A DNA stretch of 5,896 bases from JAUUZT01 sp964654015 (lineage in GTDB: Bacteria > Chloroflexota > Dehalococcoidia > GIF9 > AB-539-J10): NCBI GenBank assembly GCA_964654015.1, contig CAZZHQ010000145.1:1-5896 (forward strand), given 5' to 3'. The position numbers were made by a program, and so were the translations under genes. The first letter of the stretch is position 1; each line of letters begins with the position of its first letter. A model generated the notes under the pieces. It saw only the letters and a list, made by a program, of their open reading frames with translations, was not told the DNA's origin and ran no database searches. Of the stretch, positions 1 through 5,230 are shown piece by piece.

Positions 1-589
1 TAGCTTTAAGCTTTTTAATAGTGTTTCCTGGTAATCGACCTTCTCCGAGAATACCGCATATAGCTGGCACTCCTGCCTGCCAACATTGCCACACCGCAGG
101 TTCACCATTTACAAGCCAAAGCTCGGAAACGCTATCCTGGATATGGGTTAAACCATACAGTTGGTTTTTGATACCTTTATCGCACCAATACTTGGCCTTA
201 CTTTTCTTGAAAGATTTATACCTACTACCCCCATCAACAGAGTATTGATAAGCCTGTTTCTCTGTATTCGCCTTGATACTAAAATGATCTATCGTTGCTT
301 GGGTAAGGTGCCGTTCTTGGAATAGCTTGGCAATAGCTTCATCAGCATTTAGCTTCTGTGTTAGTACCTTTATTCCTAATTTTTCAGCAAGCTTGTTCAA
401 TCCTCCTTTAGCATCACAGGCGAAACAGTGAAAAACTTTCTTTTCTTTATTAACCGATAAGTTTGGAGTTTTGATGTCATCATGGAAAGGGCAAAAAGCC
501 TTATAGTTATCGTTCTTATCAGGGCCTGATACTTTCCCCCGTTCTCTCAGCTTTTCAAGAACATCTGCAAACAGTTCATCTTGGCTCAT
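1..589 (-). CDS. DnaG-like primase, CHC2 zinc finger plus start of Toprim domain (3' end outside window)
   Basis: This gene probably makes RNA primers for replication of the element. I read the frame directly: 196 residues are present and the C-terminus lies beyond position 1. Residues 33-58 hold a CHC2-type zinc finger (C33, H36, C55, C58) followed by a GG pair at 62-63, as in bacterial and phage primases. Residues about 156-184 look like the first strand and loop of a Toprim fold (LWLVNGEP, then a G-rich turn at 179-184). At the position of the usual metal-binding Glu of the EG motif there is N161, with E163 two residues later. The chosen start is the ATG at 587-589, with GAGGTG seven bases upstream. 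It overlaps the helicase gene by 14 bases, which suggests translational coupling. A helicase domain could follow in the missing part, making a primase-helicase fusion. I am confident of the zinc finger and moderately confident of the Toprim domain. Confidence 0.88.
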   Translation of the reverse strand, partial: MSQDELFADVLEKLRERGKVSGPDKNDNYKAFCPFHDDIKTPNLSVNKEKKVFHCFACDAKGGLNKLAEKLGIKVLTQKLNADEAIAKLFQERHLTQATIDHFSIKANTEKQAYQYSVDGGSRYKSFKKSKAKYWCDKGIKNQLYGLTHIQDSVSELWLVNGEPAVWQCWQAGVPAICGILGEGRLPGNTIKKLKA

Positions 590-2264
590 CCAGTAGCACC
601 TCTAGTTCTTTCGGCCTCCGCACTGCTTCACGCCACCAAGGCGAAAACAGATTTAGGTTTTCTCCATAGAATTTTTCAAATGCAGAATCCAATATATAGC
701 TCACGCAGAAGTCATCACTGCTTCGCATTCCCCTACCAGTTGCCTGTACCAAGCGTCGGGCAGTAATGGTTGCATACCACTCTCGCCCTCTACTATCTGA
801 TTCCCCTTTGCCATGTGTGAAACGTCTGGCTTTAACCTGAGGGTCTCCAAGGCAAGGGAAAGGCATCTTAGCGATAATAATAAATCGACAACTGTCGTAA
901 GGGAGATCAATCCCTCTTTCCATTGCCGGGGATAACATCACCACAGGTTCAGACGAATTAATGAATTCTATTAGTTTTTGTTTGCAGTTTTGTGTATTGT
1001 GAGTAATCATCCGCTGGCTATACTTGCTGTTTTCAAGGATGTAGTTCATATTTGAATAGGAGACACAATGAATTAGCCCTTTTTCATTAGAATGTATTTT
1101 GAGTAGCGTATCGATAGCTGTAACAAGCTTCGGAAACTCAGCCTGCTTACTGTCCTTTCTCATATTTGCTACAGGGTAATGATATATAGAACGGTACTTC
1201 ACATCGAACTCCGATGGTATCTCAATAAACTCCGCCTCTGATGCCTTAATACATAGGTCCTGACATAATTTCTGATATGGACGGACAGTAGCAGACATGC
1301 CCAGGAAATGCTCTGCGTGTGACCACAGCATTTTTTCCGAATGTCTTGATACCCAAACCGGTTTATAAAGCAAGCCTTTTACTTGTACTGTTTCAGTCTG
1401 TTGCTCATTCGTACCTTCCAAACTATACCCATATACCCAGTCTCCAGACGACTCATCAACGAGAAATTTGAGTTTGCTACTTAACCTCCTGAGTCTATTT
1501 ATCTCCTTCAACTTGGTTATACCCTCCGAGGCCGACAACAAATTCATCCTGTCGGATAATATCCTCATGGCCCTTTCCGCCCATCCCACCCAGTCGTCGG
1601 ACTTGGTTACATATCTTGGAGTACCCAAATCATATTTTGCTATTGTGCTTGGAGCGATATACACCTCCATCTTCGCCATCAGTGCCTCTTCCGTCCTGTC
1701 CACCTCATCCAAAACGACAAGGCGCCTATCATCAAAATCCTCAATAAAGTCAACGGCAAGCAAGTAAAGAGGCATGTTTAATACGGCTATTGGGGCACTT
1801 AAGGCTTCGGCCTTTGCCAATTCATAAGGGCAAATTGATTTACAGGGACACACTTCTTGTAAGCTACTATTAAATGCAGGAGGGCAACTAAGAAAGCAGT
1901 CATTGCAATTAGGAGTTTCATGAGTGCAAAGGTCGGCGTTATTATCCTCTGATACTGGCACTTCATCACCGTTTTTCAAACAGGGATAGTTGGCCCGTCC
2001 CTCCAGCTTTCTTGCACCTTGCCTATAGAAGTCGTCTACAAATTGCTTTTGAAGTGTACGTGTGTGGCACGTATAAATCATTTCACTATCCATCATCTTT
2101 GCTACCAAGGCACTAATGAAAGTCTTACCCGCACCAGTAGGAGCCTCCAGAAATACAAATTTCTTACCACTACTAAATGCAGTTGCTATTTTACTGGCCA
2201 CCTCAAGCTGGTGTGGACGGAAACTATCAAATTGCGTGAAACCATAGTCTCTAGGTTTATCCAC
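576..2264 (-). CDS. DinG/XPD-family (Rad3-like) superfamily 2 DNA helicase with iron-sulfur cluster motif
   Basis: This is a 562-residue ATP-dependent helicase of the XPD/DinG type, which unwinds DNA 5' to 3' in characterised members. Seen: Walker A APTGAGKT (41-48); the family phrase GRANYPC (89-95), whose Cys normally begins the iron-sulfur site; further cysteines at 113, 120, 123, 127, 139, 141 and 145; a Walker B of the form DEVD (186-189) instead of DEAH; SAT followed by VRP near 325; ERGIDLP near 450; and motif VI QATGRGMR (507-514) with the arginine finger. All core helicase motifs are intact. The start is GTG at 2262-2264 with AGGAAAGGG upstream, three bases after the preceding stop; the only other early Met is far inside the Walker region. 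Tight packing with the primase gene suggests a role in replication of the element rather than the host repair role of chromosomal DinG. Family confidence is high; the exact job is inferred. Confidence 0.92.
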   Translation of the reverse strand: MDKPRDYGFTQFDSFRPHQLEVASKIATAFSSGKKFVFLEAPTGAGKTFISALVAKMMDSEMIYTCHTRTLQKQFVDDFYRQGARKLEGRANYPCLKNGDEVPVSEDNNADLCTHETPNCNDCFLSCPPAFNSSLQEVCPCKSICPYELAKAEALSAPIAVLNMPLYLLAVDFIEDFDDRRLVVLDEVDRTEEALMAKMEVYIAPSTIAKYDLGTPRYVTKSDDWVGWAERAMRILSDRMNLLSASEGITKLKEINRLRRLSSKLKFLVDESSGDWVYGYSLEGTNEQQTETVQVKGLLYKPVWVSRHSEKMLWSHAEHFLGMSATVRPYQKLCQDLCIKASEAEFIEIPSEFDVKYRSIYHYPVANMRKDSKQAEFPKLVTAIDTLLKIHSNEKGLIHCVSYSNMNYILENSKYSQRMITHNTQNCKQKLIEFINSSEPVVMLSPAMERGIDLPYDSCRFIIIAKMPFPCLGDPQVKARRFTHGKGESDSRGREWYATITARRLVQATGRGMRSSDDFCVSYILDSAFEKFYGENLNLFSPWWREAVRRPKELEVLLDEPR

Positions 2265-2267
2265 AAC

Positions 2268-2564
2268 TCACCCTTTCCTTCGTCTTTTAAAAAGGTTTGA
2301 TGTTCCCCAATTTTTATTTAGGTTATCAACCAGAATATACAACAAGTTATGCCATGCATTAGGTGTCAATTCTTTGACACCTATGTTCCAATAAGTGAAC
2401 ATTCGTTTTTTAACTACGTTCCAAGACCATAACTCGTTTATATTAAAACTGAGTGGAGTTTTATCAATGCCTGGCCAATGCAAGAAATACAGCGTGTCCT
2501 CAGGCTTTAATTTATATAATTTTATCCTCCCATCTTTGACGGCCTCGGTCACATCCTTCAGCAT
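2268..2564 (-). CDS. 98-residue protein of unknown function in the replication gene cluster
   Basis: I do not recognise this protein. It is 98 residues long, rich in Trp (five residues) and in aromatic and Leu residues, with a basic C-terminal tail containing KRRRKG. No transmembrane segment, zinc motif or nucleotide-binding motif is visible. The middle alternates hydrophobic and polar residues (for example LYFLHW), suggesting a small mixed alpha/beta fold, and the stretch after residue 65 could be helical. The start ATG at 2562-2564 has an excellent ribosome binding site (AAGGAGGT, four bases before it), so it is very likely translated. It ends three bases before the helicase start, so it is probably co-translated with the helicase and could be an accessory DNA-binding or replication factor. 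That role is inferred from position only. Confidence 0.75.
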   Translation of the reverse strand: MLKDVTEAVKDGRIKLYKLKPEDTLYFLHWPGIDKTPLSFNINELWSWNVVKKRMFTYWNIGVKELTPNAWHNLLYILVDNLNKNWGTSNLFKRRRKG

Positions 2565-2578
2565 TTTTACCTCCTTCT

Positions 2579-2615
2579 TGTTAGTGGCTTGATGTCCCCT
2601 TCTAATCCACTAACA
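2579..2615 (-). promoter_or_regulatory. Hairpin just upstream of the 98-residue protein's ribosome binding site
   Basis: TGTTAGTGG and CCACTAACA form a perfect 9-bp inverted repeat with a 19-base loop. On the minus strand the second arm ends a few bases before AAGGAGGT, and the loop itself carries a purine run (AGAAGGGGA). It lies in the 70-base gap after the ParB-like gene. It could be an RNA hairpin affecting translation or processing, or a protein-binding palindrome. It has no U-run, so it is not a standard terminator. Confidence 0.4.
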
Positions 2616-2634
2616 TTTTGTGTTGAGTGCGCTA

Positions 2635-2886
2635 TCACATCAGTTTTCCCTGATAAATTTTTTCTTTAACCTCTACTTCGATGTATTTCCAACCCTTCCT
2701 AACAGATGCTTTCAACCTATGGACACCATCGGCGAGTACATATTTGCCATCAGTGAGGAATACAGATATGGCCGGAAGCTTTTCTAAGTTGACCATGTAA
2801 CATTGCACTTTCTCTTCGTCTGTTTTTCTCCATGTTGTCAATGCTTGGTCAACAGAAATTTCATTCAGCTTTAGTTTCGTTTTTAT
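2635..2886 (-). CDS. Small ParB/Srx-fold (ParB N-terminal-like) protein, start codon uncertain (ATA in expected position)
   Basis: The protein looks like a stand-alone ParB N-terminal domain. Counting from the ATA at 2884-2886 it has 83 residues: a LKLNEISVD strand near 5-13, an LPAISVF strand at 37-43, then the ParB-box-like ADGVHRLKA (52-60) and GWKYIEVEV (65-73). Known: this fold binds CTP in partition ParB proteins, and relatives act as nucleases or sulfiredoxins; the HR pair here stands where ParB proteins have the ERR/HR signature. No helix-turn-helix follows, so it is not a full partition ParB. The first standard start codon in frame is TTG at 2839-2841, but that would remove the conserved first strand and has no good ribosome binding site. 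GAAGGGGG lies just before ATA, which looks like a mutated or non-standard ATG. The gene may be translated weakly, or be damaged. Confidence 0.65.
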   Translation of the reverse strand: MKTKLKLNEISVDQALTTWRKTDEEKVQCYMVNLEKLPAISVFLTDGKYVLADGVHRLKASVRKGWKYIEVEVKEKIYQGKLM

Positions 2887-3011
2887 TTTCCCCCTTCATA
2901 ATCTACGATCGGATGCGGTTTGACTTTACTGAGCTACAGTATTACCTTTATACCTAAGAGTGCTTCGCAAGGCATCTCCTCATTGAGGGTTGGATTAGCG
3001 GCCAGCCCTTC

Positions 3012-3215
3012 TTATTTATTCTTTGTATAAGCATCGATAGTGCCAACCAAACGCTCAATCTCGGCTTTCGGCACTAAAATTCTTCTCCCAAAGCGTAAAG
3101 TACGTATGAATTCTTCATTCACCATCCGATATGCTAGTGACCTTCCTATGCCAATCGCACGAGCGAACTCGTCTACACTTAGGCAAAGCCGCTGCTCTTT
3201 TTTCTCTTTACTCAT
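3012..3215 (-). CDS. Excisionase-type helix-turn-helix DNA-binding protein (HTH_17-like)
   Basis: This 67-residue protein fits the small excisionase/MerR-like winged helix-turn-helix family. The pattern LSVDEFARAIGIGRSLAYRM (12-31) is the helix-turn-helix, and the following RTLRFGRRILVPKAEIERLV region (about 38-57) is the wing and closing helix; FGRR before a hydrophobic strand is typical. Known: such proteins act as recombination directionality factors (Xis) or as small regulators of mobile elements. It is the first clear gene of the leftward cluster and sits close to the divergent promoter region, so it could control that region, assist excision at the tRNA-Lys junction, or both. The start is ATG at 3213-3215. 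Its ribosome binding site is weak: ATGGAG lies about 10 bases upstream. Family assignment is firm; Xis versus repressor function is not decided by sequence. Confidence 0.85.
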   Translation of the reverse strand: MSKEKKEQRLCLSVDEFARAIGIGRSLAYRMVNEEFIRTLRFGRRILVPKAEIERLVGTIDAYTKNK

Positions 3216-3278
3216 AATCCATATACTCCATCTCGGTCATCAGCTTGGAAATTTGCCCATCAATCACGGGGTAGTTTC

Positions 3279-3360
3279 TGTCCAGCAATTAATCCGTGCT
3301 TTTTATGAATTCTGTTGTTAAATTTAAGCTATTATTTAATAAACATCAATTTGCTGGACA
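3279..3360. repeat. 10-bp inverted repeat flanking the divergent promoters (possible operator pair)
   Basis: TGTCCAGCAA (3279-3288) and TTGCTGGACA (3351-3360) are exact reverse complements, 62 bases apart. The right arm overlaps the -35 box of the proposed rightward promoter and lies just upstream of the leftward -35 box; the left arm lies in the leftward leader. That placement suits an operator pair controlling both directions. A second, weaker pattern is TGTCAT at 3363-3368 and 3385-3390, a 22-base spacing or about two helical turns. Confidence 0.5.
3321..3349 (-). promoter_or_regulatory. Possible promoter for the leftward gene cluster
   Basis: On the minus strand TTGATG (3344-3349) is followed after 17 bases by TAAATT (3321-3326). 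The -35 box is good and the -10 box mediocre. Transcription would start near 3314, giving a leader of about 100 bases before the excisionase-type gene. Confidence 0.35.
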
Positions 3361-3384
3361 ACTGTCATATGTTTATCGTATTAT
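3355..3384 (+). promoter_or_regulatory. Possible promoter for the rightward 277-residue protein gene
   Basis: TGGACA (3355-3360) and TATTAT (3379-3384) are separated by 18 bases; each differs from the sigma-70 consensus at one position. The -35 box lies within an arm of the inverted repeat, so a bound protein would block this promoter. Confidence 0.5.
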
Positions 3385-3432
3385 TGTCATTAATGATTCG
3401 TGCAATTTGTCTGCTTTAATAGGAGTTTTTTT

Positions 3433-4266
3433 ATGACTCGCAAAAGTTCTATAAAAGATTATCCAGAGCCTATGGTTGCACAATGGGCACTGCTATACCG
3501 CAATTTGAAAAGTTATAGCGCTGTTGCTAGAAGAACTGGCTTTGAGCGTAGAGAAATATCTTCAGCGATCAATAAATATGAAAATAAACAGAGCGGACTT
3601 GGGAAAGCCCGCCCTGCTGCCCTTACTGAGCTGTATAATCAGCATTTAGATGATTTGAAAACAGTCGCTTTTACACTACTAAAAATCTTCTATAACTCAT
3701 CTACTATACGTAACTTGCGTCCTGGTAAAGTAGATGCCATAACCAAATTTACAGACAAAGTAATGAATGAAATTCCAGTTCTATATGCCCCACCAATGGC
3801 CGTAGAATCGGATGAGATAAAAATTAACACTGCAATGTACAAACGACTTGCTAAACATAGAGCAGATATTGCTATTGAAGGATTTTACGTTCATCTTCCT
3901 GACATGGAACGCAATTTCGATGAGTGGATAGAGCTATTGAAGGCTTATGGTAATGCTTGGGAGCAACTAAAAAATAAAGCTGAGGAGATCAAAATACCTG
4001 AAAAATCATTTGAAGATAGTATCAAACTGGCTATTCATTATTTGGATAATAACCGGGATATTCCACCCTCATCCATGAAAACGACAAATATAGAACATCA
4101 TGCTATATGGCTTTTAAATAGAGCAGAAACAAATATAGTTCTACAGAAGCTTTATAAAAACCGAGTAAAACTGGATAAATTTTACCTTATTCTAGAAAAT
4201 AAGCTTACATATCCTGGACTTGATAAAGCCTTAATCGAGAGTCATTGTCGGTATTGCCCGTGCTAG
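3433..4266 (+). CDS. Helix-turn-helix protein of unknown function at the element end, with C-terminal Cys cluster
   Basis: I do not recognise this 277-residue protein. Residues about 28-49 (YSAVARRTGFERREISSAIN and on) have the spacing of a helix-turn-helix, so DNA binding is likely. The remainder looks mostly helical and charged, with no integrase catalytic R...H-x-x-R...Y pattern, no serine recombinase motif and no nuclease or nucleotide-binding motif that I can see. The extreme C-terminus is HCRYCPC, a cluster of His and three Cys in the last seven residues, which could bind metal or form disulfides. The start is ATG at 3433-3435 because AGGAG lies seven bases before it; a GTG at 3400 is in frame but lacks such a site. 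It is the only rightward gene of the element, faces the attachment site, and has its own promoter, so a regulator of the element is a reasonable guess and no more. Confidence 0.8.
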   Translation: MTRKSSIKDYPEPMVAQWALLYRNLKSYSAVARRTGFERREISSAINKYENKQSGLGKARPAALTELYNQHLDDLKTVAFTLLKIFYNSSTIRNLRPGKVDAITKFTDKVMNEIPVLYAPPMAVESDEIKINTAMYKRLAKHRADIAIEGFYVHLPDMERNFDEWIELLKAYGNAWEQLKNKAEEIKIPEKSFEDSIKLAIHYLDNNRDIPPSSMKTTNIEHHAIWLLNRAETNIVLQKLYKNRVKLDKFYLILENKLTYPGLDKALIESHCRYCPC

Positions 4267-4273
4267 CTATATT

Positions 4274-4306
4274 TTGCTAACAATTTTGCTAACAAACTTG
4301 CTAACA
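4274..4306. repeat. Three direct repeats of TTGCTAACA at exact 12-bp period (possible integrase arm-type sites)
   Basis: TTGCTAACA occurs at 4274-4282, 4286-4294 and 4298-4306; the first two lie in a longer shared TTTTGCTAACAA. An imperfect inverted relative (TTAGCACAAAA) follows at 4311-4321. The array starts eight bases after the 277-residue gene and lies about 105-140 bases from the proposed crossover. Known: tyrosine integrases of the lambda type bind short direct repeats in the attachment-site arms at this sort of distance. An origin iteron array is the alternative. Confidence 0.65.
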
Positions 4307-4344
4307 TCGCTTAGCACAAAATAACACTCTCAAATACAAACTCA

Positions 4345-4367
4345 GTTTTTCTTGCAAACAGAAAAAC
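4345..4367. repeat. AT-rich 8-bp inverted repeat between the direct repeats and the junction
   Basis: GTTTTTCT (4345-4352) and AGAAAAAC (4360-4367) are exact reverse complements with a seven-base loop. Low GC content and the lack of a following T-run make it a poor terminator. It may be a protein-binding or bending site in the attachment region. Confidence 0.3.
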
Positions 4368-4404
4368 ACTAAATCAAAGCTAAAAAGACAGAACAACACA
4401 ACAA

Positions 4405-4424
4405 TTCTATAATTAAGAGTCAGC
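4405..4424 (-). other. Attachment-site junction (attL or attR) in the tRNA-Lys anticodon region
   Basis: On the minus strand the 5' anticodon stem GCTGA (4420-4424) and loop CTCTTAA (4413-4419) fit tRNA-Lys. The next bases are TTATA instead of the TCAGC needed to close the stem. Only the first T could belong to the tRNA, so the crossover probably lies at or within the anticodon loop. The exact core length needs the other end of the element, which is outside the window. Confidence 0.65.
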
Positions 4425-4450
4425 TGCTCTGCCAGTTGAGCTAGCGGCCC
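4412..4450 (-). pseudogene. 5' half of tRNA-Lys (anticodon CTT), interrupted after the anticodon loop
   Basis: Reading leftward from 4450: acceptor strand GGGCCGC, T8-A9, D-arm GCTC-AACTGGCA-GAGC with a perfect 4-bp stem, then anticodon stem GCTGA and loop CTCTTAA with anticodon CTT at 4415-4417. This is a canonical tRNA-Lys 5' half. The 3' anticodon strand, variable loop, T-arm and acceptor 3' strand are not found in the following 100 bases, so no working tRNA can be made from this copy alone. The 3' half should lie at the other end of the element, where the element may supply a replacement 5' half. If it does not, AAG codons could be read by a tRNA-Lys(TTT) through wobble. Confidence 0.85.
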
Positions 4451-4461
4451 GAAGTACGCAG

Positions 4462-4491
4462 ATACTATCATTGAATCAGTGTTGGAGGCAA
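4462..4491 (-). promoter_or_regulatory. Possible promoter of the interrupted tRNA-Lys
   Basis: On the minus strand TTGCCT (4486-4491) and TAGTAT (4462-4467) are 18 bases apart, with the -10 box 11 bases before the first tRNA base, the usual distance for a tRNA promoter. If active, it now transcribes into the element, antisense to the end of the 277-residue gene. Confidence 0.35.
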
Positions 4492-4634
4492 GATAACCAA
4501 CCATATACAGGGTTGTTACCACCATCAGACAAAGAACAATCCACCATATCCTTTCCACAAATCTCCGCTAAAATACCATTCTAGCTACTATCTTTCTTAT
4601 TACAGTAAATTAGCCATAGGTTTAGGTTCAGTGC

Positions 4635-4640
4635 TAGAAT
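4635..4640 (+). promoter_or_regulatory. -10 box (TAGAAT) very close to the signal peptidase start
   Basis: TAGAAT matches TATAAT at five of six positions and ends nine bases before the first ATG, so transcription would start at or just before the start codon. I see no convincing -35 box and no ribosome binding site between here and the ATG, which is consistent with a leaderless messenger. Confidence 0.4.
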
Positions 4641-4649
4641 AACTGCGCG

Positions 4650-5192
4650 ATGATGAAGATTTTCCGTGACATTACTATAACTGTACTGATAGCGTTGGCA
4701 ATGTTTATCGGCCTACGATACACTATTGAAGGTTATACAGTCCGTTACGTTTGCATGACTCCAAGTATTAATGATGGCGATTGGATAATAGTTTCCAAGG
4801 CTAGTTATTTCTTCTCAGATCCCGAGCGTGGTGATGTTATTGTTTTTCAGCCACCTGAAAAAGTTCATTCCGATTATCCTTTTATCAAGCGTGTAATAGG
4901 ATTGCCCGGGGAGACCATCGAGATTAAAGATGGAAAGACAATTATTAACGGGATTCCACTGGAAGAGGACTATTTGAGAGAAGATCCAACATATACAATG
5001 GAAAAGAAATACATTCCCATGAGGGAATATTTTGTACTTGGGGATAATCGAAACAATGCAAACGATTCACATTCATGGGGAACAGTGCCGCGTGATAACA
5101 TGATTGGTAAAGCAGTCATCACTTACTGGCCAATAGATGAGTGGGGTATAACAAAGCATTACAGCTATCCCGAACTGGATTCAGCTTCTTAA
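4650..5192 (+). CDS. lepB: Type I signal peptidase (S26 family) with Cys in place of the catalytic Ser
   Basis: Type I signal peptidases cut signal peptides from exported proteins on the outer face of the cytoplasmic membrane. The 180-residue length suits a minimal Gram-positive-like enzyme. Seen: one N-terminal membrane segment (about residues 8-22), then box B at 34-40 as VCMTPSI where families normally have SMxPT; box C RGDVIVF (60-66); box D IKRVIGLPGE (79-88) with general-base Lys K80; and box E GDNRNNANDSHSWG (131-144). All boxes are intact except that C35 (TGC at 4752-4754) replaces the nucleophilic Ser. A single base change from AGC would give this. The enzyme may work as a thiol-lysine peptidase, be weakly active, or be inactive; a second copy elsewhere would then serve as the main enzyme. 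Two ATG codons stand in tandem (4650, 4653) and no ribosome binding site is evident. pyrE follows 38 bases later and is probably co-transcribed. Confidence 0.93.
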   Translation: MMKIFRDITITVLIALAMFIGLRYTIEGYTVRYVCMTPSINDGDWIIVSKASYFFSDPERGDVIVFQPPEKVHSDYPFIKRVIGLPGETIEIKDGKTIINGIPLEEDYLREDPTYTMEKKYIPMREYFVLGDNRNNANDSHSWGTVPRDNMIGKAVITYWPIDEWGITKHYSYPELDSAS

Positions 5193-5230
5193 TTGCTAAG
5201 CAATAAGAAACAGCCTTCAGGAGGTGCAAC

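Larger units (their letters stand above)
1..4412. mobile_element. Right-hand part of an integrated element (prophage, plasmid-like or genomic island) inserted in tRNA-Lys(CTT)
   Basis: Seen: the tRNA-Lys sequence on the minus strand breaks off just after its anticodon loop near 4412. To the left lie a primase, a DinG-type helicase, a ParB-like protein, an excisionase-type protein and short ordered direct repeats; to the right lie housekeeping genes. Known: tyrosine-recombinase elements often insert in tRNA genes, commonly with crossover in the anticodon loop. Inferred: the element begins at about 4412 and continues left past the window. No capsid, terminase, conjugation or integrase gene is visible, so its class (phage, satellite, conjugative or replicative island) cannot be decided. 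The left limit is the window edge, not a true end. Confidence 0.7.

Noticed and set aside
1468..1767. Plus-strand 99-codon frame inside the helicase gene
   Set aside because: It lies wholly antisense to intact helicase coding sequence, with low-complexity Ser-rich composition and no start signals.
3208..3288. 26-residue minus-strand frame from TTG, whose stop overlaps the excisionase-type gene start
   Set aside because: No ribosome binding site, a weak start codon and no recognisable sequence; a leader peptide is possible but not supported.
3400..3432. In-frame GTG extending the 277-residue protein by 11 residues
   Set aside because: The internal ATG at 3433 has AGGAG at ideal spacing, while the GTG has no such site and lies only about nine bases after the likely transcription start.
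4268..4320. CRISPR-like array from the regular TTGCTAACA repeats
   Set aside because: A 9-base unit at 12-base period leaves only 3-base gaps, so there are no spacers; attachment or iteron sites fit better.
4345..4367. Intrinsic terminator for the 277-residue gene
   Set aside because: The stem is nearly all A-T and no T-run follows on either strand.
4301..4558. Minus-strand open frame with a hydrophobic N-terminus and a GTG start behind GGAG
   Set aside because: It reads straight through the tRNA-Lys sequence (giving the well-known artefact GPLAQLAEQ) and across the integration junction with no stop before the tRNA, so it is most likely spurious despite the TM-like start.
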